Assembly: GCF_015706575.1 (NCBI RefSeq)
Contig: NW_024037062.1
Span: 3,034,811 to 3,098,810 of the forward strand
Length of the DNA: 64,000 nucleotides
Direction: 5' to 3'
Source: Patiria miniata
Lineage: Eukaryota; Echinodermata; Asteroidea; Valvatida; Asterinidae
The position numbers and the translations under genes are program-made. Under the pieces are notes generated by a model that did not search any database, had not been told where the DNA came from, and saw only the letters and a list, made by a program, of their open reading frames with translations. Numbering within the stretch: position 1 is the stretch's first letter; each line of letters begins with the position of its first letter. Below are positions 36,213 to 45,700 of the stretch, one piece after another.

Positions 36213-37152
36213 TAGCTGGAGTTACCCAGCCCTGAGTTTTATCATTGGGTTGTCTATTAGGGCTGGAGCGCATTTTTCTCAAAACTTGTAGTATTTGCAA
36301 TAAAAATTTGGAAAATGTTCAATTTTGTCCCCGTTACACACTAATTGCAACTGCAACTCACCCCAAACTTGCCTGGAATAACCATTACACAGGTCCTTGA
36401 AGTAAAAAACGATCCACGATGAAGATTCAGCCTACAATTGCAGTGAAAACAGGAGGAATAACCGCTAACTTGACAACCTTGCTGGATTGGCCAGGACCGC
36501 TATTGGTTTGTGCACAAAAAAAATTGTGTACAATGAATGGCGGTCGATTAACAGGCACAGAGAGCGATCGCTGTCAACTACTCGTTTTGCCGGCTGCGCT
36601 GGCTGTTGGCGCATGACGTCACGCGGAAGCGTAACACCCGATGACTGTTTCATGCACTAGTATAAGGTTTACCACTCGCATCACAGCTTTGGTACTGGAA
36701 CCGCAACCAATAGTGCATGAAACAGTCATCGGGTGTTACGCTTCCGCGTGACGTCATGCGCCAACAGCCAGCGCAGCCGGCAAAACGAGTAGTTGACAGC
36801 GATCGCTCTCTGTGCCTGTTAATCGACCGCCATTCATTGTACACAATTTTTTTGTGCACAAACCAATAGCGGTCCTGGCCAATCCAGCAAGGTTGTCAAG
36901 TTAGCGGTTATTCCTCCTGTTTTCACTGCAATTGTAGGCTGAATCTTCATCGTGGATCGTTTTTTACTTCAAGGACCTGTGTAATGGTTATTCCAGGCAA
37001 GTTTGGGGTGAGTTGCAGTTGCAATTAGTGTGTAACGGGGACAAAATTGAACATTTTCCAAATTTTGCAAATACTACAAGTTTTGAGAAAAATGCGCTCC
37101 AGCCCTAATAGACAACCCAATGATAAAACTCAGGGCTGGGTAACTCCAGCTA
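36213..37152. mobile_element. Palindromic element P5, 940 bp, near-perfect arms
   Basis: It is flanked by the exact 9-bp duplication TTTAGAGCC (36204-36212 and 37153-37161). The ends TAGCTGGAGTTACCCAGCC are mirrored exactly. The arms 36213-36659 and 36711-37152 are almost identical inverses around a 51-bp spacer. A subterminal hairpin CCAGCCCT (36226-36233) with AGGGCTGG (36259-36266) is mirrored at the right. It ends 67 bp beyond the discoidin gene's stop codon. No coding capacity beyond mirror frames. Confidence 0.9.
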
Positions 37153-37218
37153 TTTAGAGCCAGTATTTACAAGCACATTTATGTATTTCTTCGCGGTAGA
37201 GCTATATTCGACGTTGCA

Positions 37219-40090
37219 TCAGATTAGTCCACACTGTAAATAGTCTGACTGATAGCAGCCAATCACTTCAAACCTCATGCTGCAATGTTCGTTCCATGCA
37301 ATGGGGTGAATGCGCAGGAATCTGGTGCGCAAGGCAAACGGGAAACGCGTGGTTACCAGGGTGTTCATGTCATTGTTACCAGGGAACTGTAAACAAATTG
37401 AAGATGAGAATAGCATGCATTTGTTAAAGATTAGAGTTTGAATTTATTAGCATTGGTAACAATGGTGTTACAATAGGTAGCGTACGACTTTTGACCTTTT
37501 CGGTATTGAATAACCCTACCTTCATTGGTGTGCCGTCAGCATCAGACACGTGATCCCAGGACTGACGGTCATTGCTGTACGTCACTTGGTACTCGGTCAC
37601 CCTTTGGTCGTTATCTCCGCGCCCCTGGGTGATCAAACCAGTAATGGTGACTGTGCCATTGAAGTCAACCTGTATCCATGGACTGATATTATCAGTGCTA
37701 TCATCGTTACACCATGCTGCAGCGTATCCTGTTGAACGTAAAAACGTTTGCTTAATTTCCACGTTTAAGTAAGTATCTCCGTGATTTTTCATATTTTTGA
37801 AAACAAATTTGAGTATGATGTTCTTCAACGACAATTTTTTACAGCATTGACGCAATGATTCCTAAAGAAGAAGAGCTTTGTTAATTGCGCTTATTTCAAG
37901 CTCAAATTGAACAGTCTGCTCCTTATTCAAAAGAAGAATTAAATAAACTTGATAACTTAGCTTGGACTGCGTTATTTGTTCAATGTCTGTAGTCTCATTG
38001 TAAACTTGTTGAATACCAAGGATTGATGACATGTTAACATTTATTTCTTAGAGTACCACATCCAAAGAGCACGGGTTTCAATCTATACTCAATATTTCAC
38101 TCAATGGCAGGAAAGCTGTATAGCTAAAAAAAAAATACCTTGAGTATTAAGCCTGGCCCTCGTTGGGGCGTGGTCAGCGCGGTTTGCCCAAAAAGACGAA
38201 GCTGTGATGCGTTCATCCGGGATGCGACCATCTTCCATCCCAAGAGGTCCCTCAACAGAGCAAGAAGAGTCGCCTGAGGAATAAATGCACAAATACTGTA
38301 CTGTGATGGAACCGCGTTTGCACTCAAGCGGTACGCTCGCACTCAATTTTCCTTGGTCCTATAAGTTAACTAGAGACAAGTTTCCCCAATATATTTGGCC
38401 TAACCAGAATACTTTTTTTTCGAATTACACTGGACCAAAATGTGAAATATATTGGTGTAAATTCGAAATTAAAGTTTCTCAGTACAGCCAAGTTACCAGA
38501 CCATAAAGTGTGATACTCATTCACATTTATTTTAATATCTAAAAATTAAGGAAACCAAGATAGTAACTAAAGTATTTCTTATTTCAACTACATCCTTTTT
38601 CCACAGATAATTCTGCCCCTTGAGCAGTTTTTCATTCAATTCTTTTATTCAATCATTTTGTTTGTTAATAATTTGTAATTTCTCCACAGTATTTAGTATC
38701 GTTCCAATTCTTTTTTCCTCAGTTCACTTTTCGACCAGTTCGGTTAACTCAGTGCATTATTAAAAATTATTGTGGAAAGAATTCGCTGTGAACACAGTCC
38801 TCAACTTAAGAGGTGTGTATTGGCAGCTTATGTTACCCATCAAGTACCAGGAAGGAAAGGGATGAGTACACAACAGCATCGATCTCAATCAGTCATCTTC
38901 ATTATTTCTTATTAAGGGGAGGGGTCCGCTAGTGTACTCACCAGTGCAGTTCAGCCATTGCTGTATCTCCTCAGGATCACTGCTGATCAGAAAGGTGTCA
39001 TAGTACGTCACTTCGTAGGGTCTGTACGGTACGAAGGTGCTGAAGCCACCCATTCCGATCTCCGTGCACCCACACGGGTCCACGGCTTGAATCAACCAGC
39101 GGTAGCGGCCGGTCTGTGGGTCAGGCTCCTGGGTAATGGTGCATGGCGTTGCTTGGAAATGAAAGGACGTCGAAAAATATCTTATTTGTTTCACAGTCTT
39201 CAAGAATTCAGCCTCCTCCCCGAGGAAGACAGAATTTCCTGCATTATGAACATTAATTTTTAATGAACCTTATCATTGCAAGATGGTGAAATAAGTGTCA
39301 TTTTCAAGAAAAGAGCAATTTTGTATTAGTACTAACGGTAGTTCGGACCGAACCATCACTGTGCGAAAACGTCTTCTTTTTTTTTACAAACATCCGTTGG
39401 CGCGAGCCAGCTATTTATTGACTGGATGAATGGATTTTTCCCCCACGATTCAGGTATACCCTGTGACCTATGAGTTATTTGCACGACAAATTCAGCTGTT
39501 AAGGTTTTTTCCGTGCTTTTGTAGCAACAGTGGACACAAAACATTAAACATGCCAGTAGTACGATGTCTGCTATAAGTTACTAGCCCTTAAATCGGTCAA
39601 TTTCATAAAATTACCAAAGTTTAATTGAACTAGTATATACCTTATACAGTATTTTATGGTGATTTTTGTTTTTGTCGGATGGACATGAGTAAACCCTTTG
39701 TACGTTCATTGTAACAAAAAATAAAATAAGAAAGGATATCCGGCTGAATGAATAGCAATATTTGCACGTATTACTATAAATTAAAAAAAAGCTGACATTT
39801 TTCCATAAAAATCCATAAATTTATTCCATTTTGTAACTCGTAAAAACAAGAATGAATCCATTCAATCTATATAAAGGTATTTTTCAATGGTGCGTGGACA
39901 AACAAAGAAATTTCTCCTTTCTGCGAGAATTTGGCATAACACAAGGTGCTGTTCATGGTGATAATATTATTGTCTATATTTGTCAGCTACTGAAATATTC
40001 TTCCTTACCTTGAGTTTCCTTTAAAAGCAGGGCGAGGGAAACACACTCAACAATCACCCAAAATAAAAAGCCCTCTGTAAGTCCTGCCAT
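37219..40090 (-). CDS. Secreted discoidin (F5/8 type C) domain protein, 5 exons, 267 aa
   Basis: Exons: 40009-40090, 38942-39151, 38139-38273, 37520-37728, 37219-37386; borders GT-AG, phases 1,1,1,0. Exon 1 is a signal peptide (MAGLTEGFLFWVIVECVSLA...). Exon 2 encodes a 70-residue Cys-bearing module (TPCTITQEPD ... VDPCGCTEIGMGGF ... WLNCT) that I do not recognise. Residues about 100-262 form a discoidin domain: CSVEGPLGMEDGRIPDERIT, ASSFW, ARLNTQGYAAAWC, SPWIQVDF, ITGLITQGR, VTEYQVTYSNDRQSW, FPGNNDMNT, FLRIHPIAWN and FEVIGC, with the paired Cys at both ends. Such domains bind sugars, lipids or matrix proteins. A few residues (YQSDYLQCGLI) follow the domain. There is no membrane anchor, so the product is probably extracellular. 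Exons 2 and 3 are symmetrical phase 1-1 modules. Confidence 0.9.
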
Positions 40091-40121
40091 TGCTTCCAAC
40101 AAGCGAGCTGACGCGAAAATG

Positions 40122-40720
40122 GCTACCAATTTCACTCGGCGACACTCATTGAATTGACACTAATGCCGCTCAAACTGTTGCTATGATCCCCCGTTGCTCC
40201 CCTTCTCTGGAAAACAATTAAGCTGTTTGCATGGAAATACCAATATAACCTGTCTTTTGACTAGAAATCTCTTTTAAATTACGCGAACAGCAGTGAAATT
40301 GGCTACCATGCAGCTTCACTGAGGCAACACTCATTAAAATGACAAACTGTCTCTTTCAATTCCCCTTCAACATCTCTGAAAAACAATTAAGGAGTTTCCA
40401 TGGAAACCGTTTCCTAATTACAATATAACCTGTCTTTTGACAGGAAATCTCTTATAAATTACGCGAGCAGCAGCGAAATTGGCTACCATGCAGTTTCACT
40501 GCGGCGACCGTACACTCATTGGAATGACATTCATGCCACTCAAACTGTCTCTTTCAATTCCCCTTCGACATCTCTTTAAAACACTTAAGGAGTCTCCATG
40601 GAAACGTTTTCCTAGCAACAATATGACCTGTCTTTTGACTGGAAATCTCTTTTAAATTATGCGAGCAGCAGCGAAATTGGCTACCATGCAAATTCACTGG
40701 GCGACACTCGCGATGCGGCA
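40122..40720. repeat. ~180-bp tandem repeat upstream of the discoidin gene
   Basis: Units begin GCTACCA at 40122, 40302, 40482 and 40680 (180, 180 and 198 bp, then a partial). Shared blocks include AATATAACCTGTCTTTTGAC, AATCTCTTTTAAATTA and GCAGCGAAATTGGCTACCAT. The array starts 32 bp upstream of the discoidin ATG, so it overlaps the 5' UTR/promoter. A plus-strand short frame begins at its other end. Confidence 0.85.
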
Positions 40721-40727
40721 CAAGATC

Positions 40728-40847
40728 ATGACGGAAATCCTGTGTTGTTCATGTTTTCTTATTCTACTTGTCTTATGTCTGGTCGTGTTCACAATCATTT
40801 GTTTTATACCCAAATTGCCAGTCCGTCGGCAACAACGTCGCAACTAA
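40728..40847 (+). CDS. Short membrane-helix ORF, possible first exon of the Rieske gene
   Basis: The 39 residues start MTEILCCSCF, contain a 20-plus-residue hydrophobic helix (LILLVLCLVVFTIICF) and end in a basic stretch with a stop. Neverland/DAF-36 proteins begin with such a membrane anchor, and the downstream Rieske gene lacks its N-terminus. No strong splice donor is seen before the stop, so the link is only a suggestion. It could also be a chance frame in a promoter repeat. Confidence 0.3.
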   Translation: MTEILCCSCFLILLVLCLVVFTIICFIPKLPVRRQQRRN

Positions 40848-41261
40848 CGAGTAGAGCACAACTTATTGTCCAATACGTGTCAAAAATCATCCACATTGAC
40901 TTTTCTTGAACTGCAAGTACTTTTACATCCGTTATTAAATCCATAACGAAAGTTGGGCCGTGTTTTTACCAGCCAATGTGTCATTCAGAAATAAATAAGT
41001 ATGGAGTTCTTGACAAATTGCAATTACAAAAACAGCATTTTCAGTGTGAAACTGTAAAATAGCACATCGTCCATGAGCAAAAGCTCCCTTTAATATTAGG
41101 CCCAGGCGCTTGTACTGGGGGGCTGGGAGCTTTAGGTCTACATTTCAGCACGCCTCCCTGCAAAATGTTCAGGTTCCACCCATAGCCCTCTTAAAATAAA
41201 TGCTCTAGAACCGCGCCTGATTAGGCCCCACCCTACCAGGTCCGTGACCGGGATTATTTGG

Positions 41262-41337
41262 TACACAGACGAGGCTGTTATGTGATCATCTGGGATGCGT
41301 TTATCCTCCATTCCAAGCGGTTCTTCTACTGAGCAAT
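41262..41337 (-). pseudogene. Orphan discoidin-domain exon (fragment)
   Basis: After a TTTTGCAG acceptor the frame reads DCSVEEPLGMEDKRIPDDHI then TASSVY. It matches the first discoidin exon of the gene at 37219-40090 (CSVEGPLGMEDGRIPDERI, TASSF) with the same entry phase. The match then stops, and the following sequence (41100-41260) looks like repeat, with no partner exons on either side. It is probably a broken duplicate; an alternative exon of an adjacent gene is possible but less likely. Confidence 0.65.
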
Positions 41338-41399
41338 CTGCAAAATACATGTTTAATATAACAGTATTAATAAAATATATGAAAAGTGAACCGAAATGC

Positions 41400-42264
41400 A
41401 AACACATCTACTTTCTTGCGAAGTACCAAATTAATTAGACCAAATGGTTACATTATGTTCCTGCATCCTCGTTATAACCACGGTAGTCTTACTGGCGTAT
41501 TTGGTGAGACAGTACCCCGAGAACTTTCTTGTTTTGACCTTGTGGGATTAGTTTCGAACACTTCACAATATATACTGACATATTTTCTGACCACGAAAAC
41601 CGTAGAATGTACCTCCTACCCTCCCCCAAAAGGCGGCGCCCTGTACCGTCCTAAAAAGCGCTTTTCTATAGGCTAAGAAAGTTGACCCTGTAATTCCAGA
41701 CATGAACATTCAGTGCGCTGGAAAAGGTCACGAAGTTTATGCGGAGAATCTGATTGGCTGAAGATTAGTGTCAATCATTCGGCCTCAGTTTGCAACGTAT
41801 ATTGCCCTGGCTGGCGGGGGTGCTTTGATGTCGCTTTTGATTTGCTACTTGGTGGGGAACAAGCTATTTCCACCAACGAATGCTTTTTGTGATGGAAACT
41901 TGTAACATCAGCAACGTAATAAAATGTCTCACCGTTTTTCCTGTATAGTATTTCCAGCTATCTTCGTTGGTTAAAACGATTTTGTGATCGCTCAGTTCAA
42001 ACTTTCTGGTAGTTTTGGAATAAGTAAAGCATCTGCAGTGTATACTCTCTTGAGGCAGGCCGCGGCACACCTCAAGTAAAGATCCGCGCTGGCTTGACCG
42101 AATCATGATATCGATATCTGACCATGGGCGTCGCAAGGATTTTTTTCTAGAGGGGGGCAAAGCACATTAGTTTCCCCCAAATTCCCTATATTTTCCAGCA
42201 TTTTCCCGATTGATCTTTTTTCGAGGGTGGGCAGAGACATTTGCCCCCTCCCCCATCCCACCCA
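41400..42264. other. No gene seen before the assembly gap
   Basis: Anonymous sequence. From about 42120 the text (ATGGGCGTCGCAAGG, G-runs, TTGCCCCCTCCCCC) looks like one end of a G-rich hAT-type MITE that runs into the gap. Confidence 0.35.
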
Positions 42265-42764
42265 NNNNNNNNNNNNNNNNNNNNNNNNNNNNNNNNNNNN
42301 NNNNNNNNNNNNNNNNNNNNNNNNNNNNNNNNNNNNNNNNNNNNNNNNNNNNNNNNNNNNNNNNNNNNNNNNNNNNNNNNNNNNNNNNNNNNNNNNNNNN
42401 NNNNNNNNNNNNNNNNNNNNNNNNNNNNNNNNNNNNNNNNNNNNNNNNNNNNNNNNNNNNNNNNNNNNNNNNNNNNNNNNNNNNNNNNNNNNNNNNNNNN
42501 NNNNNNNNNNNNNNNNNNNNNNNNNNNNNNNNNNNNNNNNNNNNNNNNNNNNNNNNNNNNNNNNNNNNNNNNNNNNNNNNNNNNNNNNNNNNNNNNNNNN
42601 NNNNNNNNNNNNNNNNNNNNNNNNNNNNNNNNNNNNNNNNNNNNNNNNNNNNNNNNNNNNNNNNNNNNNNNNNNNNNNNNNNNNNNNNNNNNNNNNNNNN
42701 NNNNNNNNNNNNNNNNNNNNNNNNNNNNNNNNNNNNNNNNNNNNNNNNNNNNNNNNNNNNNNNN
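42265..42764. other. Assembly gap, 500 N
   Basis: Exactly 500 undetermined bases, probably a fixed-size placeholder, so the true length is unknown. It hides at least the beginning of the first visible Rieske-gene exon. Apparent frames through the gap are meaningless. Confidence 0.99.
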
Positions 42765-45700
42765 CCAAATATACGTATTTAGTGGACGGCCCAGCCGACG
42801 GCAAAACGGCTGAGGAACGAGTGAGGGATATGAAGAGATGTCGGAAGGTCGGAGATGTTCCTCCTGTCTACCCGAATGGCTGGATGTCTATCCTGATGTC
42901 GTCTGAATTGAAGAAGAAGGAGCACAAATTCGTGTCCGTTGCTGGTAGGTCCACTTTAAAAAACTACTTTTATTGGCTTTTTAATATAGTTACGGAGAAA
43001 TGTTGAAAATGAATAATCAGTTGATGTGTGTGGCGACTGGCGAAGTTTGCTTTATAATTAAGTCACTTTATAATGGTAAACTTTATAATCAGCTTAGAAC
43101 AAATTGAGTGGGAGAGATGCACATTGATGACGTCACCAGACCCAGACCGGAGTTTACAATAAAAAAATACCTTTAAATTTACAAAATTGTTAAATTTTAA
43201 AGGTAATAGTTTCAAGGTTTAAATTGGTGGTTATGTCGTCACGATGACGTCATCGAATATCAGATTTACAAGCAAACCAAAGATTTTTATTTTATTTCTT
43301 TCTGGTAATGAAACCAAGGATCCCTCAAAAGTGCCCTAGGCACTGTAGCCCGAAAGCCTGAAGAAACCTGTGAAGAAGACAATGAGAAGAAATTACAGTT
43401 TTAGAGGTGGGAGGAAAACCCCAGAAGAATATCCTGGGGAAAATCCACGGAATCAGGTAGGGACTGAAAACACAATCCACATATTGGCCCGGGCGGGATT
43501 CGAACACGGGTCACAGCGGTGGAAAAGATTTAAAGATTTAATCAATCTAAAATCAACTTTAAGAGATCTGATTTTGCTTTTTACTGGAATTGATTGAATA
43601 ATTCAGGGTCTTAATTTTTGATATAAATTTTTGTTAAAATCACGTGAACCTTCTTTCCATTTGAAATCGGAAGTGCCTTGTAATTTGCAATTGGTAACAA
43701 ATGTGAACTTCTTTCAACGATGTTAGTTTACGGCAAGGTTGGGCTTTTAATGCAGAACAGCCCTATTTTCTGTTCTCAAAGCTATCTAAGTTCTGTTGTC
43801 TAAGTTGAAATATATGGGGATTCACCCCACACAACCAAGTGATTCCAGAACGTCAAGCAAGGTATACACTTTTCATTATTATTGGCCATTTAAGTACCGG
43901 CTCCCTCTCATTTTCTAGGTAAGAACTTGGTGGTATTCCGAGGAGAAAGTGGGCGGCCCTACGTCGTTGACGCCTACTGTGCTCATCTAGGCGCCAATCT
44001 GGCCATAGGTGGCTCAGTGCACGGTGAATGCATCGAATGTCCCTTCCATGGCTGGAGATACCGGGGAGAAGACGGCAAGTGCGTCCATATTGGATACGCG
44101 GAAAAAGGTGCATATTAACATGCCTATGTTTTTATCACAATTCACAATGGTTTCAGTCTGAAAATAACTATGTAAGGGCGAAACACTGTGCGAAGATTTA
44201 GGAGTTTTATTCAAGGGTAATCATCAAACACGCTGTGAGATTGTTTTTCCTTGCATATCATTTTTTAAATGGCGGGAATTGTATGATGGACAACTGAGAT
44301 AAAACATTTCTGAAATGTGTCTTCTTTTCTTTCAAATACAATCGGAAATTCTTCGAAGGATTTGACCTGAATTAATACTTTCTTCAAAATTTAATTGAAC
44401 AATTTTGGTATTTATCGTAGTTTTTTTTTTCCACGTTGACTGGCAGCTAACCGAACAAAATACTTCAGTAATTTTTTTTTTAAAGAATTTATCTCATGGC
44501 GATGCTTATCATGTTTGTATATCCAAATTTAACTCCATTGATTTCTAAACATAGAACGGGTCAAATTAGGAATTTGGCTGCATAAAGCGACTTTGGACCA
44601 CATGTAGATTGGTATGAATTGCGACACATCTTTGTTGAAGGGTATCTCAGGTCGGGTTGTGGGCCCCGTTGAGTGGGTGAGTCGATTGGAGTGGGTTGGG
44701 TTGGGTTGTGTTGGATTGAATTGGATTGGATTGGATTGGGATGGGTTGTGTGGGTTGGGTTGGGTTGGGTTGGGTTGGATTGGATTGGAATGGATTGGGA
44801 CGGGTTGGGTCGGATTGGGTTGGGTTGGGTTGGAATGGGTTGGCTTGGGTTGGGTTGGGTTTGATTTTGTTGGCTTGAATTGGGCTGAATTAGATTGGGT
44901 TGGTTTGGGTTGGGTTGTGTTGGGTTGTGTTGGGCTCGATTGGATTGGGTTGGCTTTGGTTAAGTTGTGTTGGATTGGATTGGGTTGGGTTGGGCTGGAT
45001 TGGATTAGGTTGGGTTGGGTTATGTTGGATTGGATTGGGTTGTGTTGGATTGGCCTGATTTTTTTTGGCATTCAATAGGGGACGTTAAACAATAGAGGAC
45101 AATAGTGGAGTATTGTTTGTGCTAGCATGAGTAGCCCGAAATATGACAGTATCTATTTTTCACAAAATTAGCTTTAAAAAGTACAATCTTTTTAGCTGGA
45201 CGGTGCAAATACCAGCTGTGCCACTTTAGACCGCCATTTTCGGATGTCGAAAGGTATACTATAACAGAAAATAATATGAAGATCAATCATAAAATGTTGC
45301 GAATAAATGGCCATGTCCCAAGGACAGAGTTTAGTTGGGGATGTCTGATTTGGTTTGGGAGGGAGTGGCTGTGTTAGGTCGGATGAGATAGGTTTGCGTT
45401 GGGTTAATGGGCTGCAATGGTGTAGATCCGTGTCTGCAAGTGGGTGGATGGGGGATGATTAAAATTCTTAAATTGCCCGGCCGTGGAACTTCCACATTAC
45501 ATTGAAGAAGGCACTGTTTATGATACAGATGTTCACCTTCATTGCGTGCTTACGCGCCTTAATCTTACGTGAAAACGGCGCATTTTAAACTTTTATATTA
45601 TTTTTTTCTCTCCATTTTTCAGTGCTATTTAATAAAAAAATGACTATTGGAAAGTTCGAAGAAATACCTTAATAGCCGTATTCTGTGCTTCTCGCCAAAA

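Noticed and set aside
42103-43006. 190-259-codon frames through 42.2-43.0 kb
   Set aside because: They run through 500 N; only the part after 42764 is real sequence, and it belongs to the Rieske gene.
43919-44107. Bacterial contamination as the source of the Rieske domain
   Set aside because: The domain is split by seven phase-consistent introns bearing local SINE and MITE repeats, so it is an animal gene.
44529-45078. Repetitive 154- and 180-codon frames
   Set aside because: Products of the TTGGG/TTGGA microsatellite, present on both strands.
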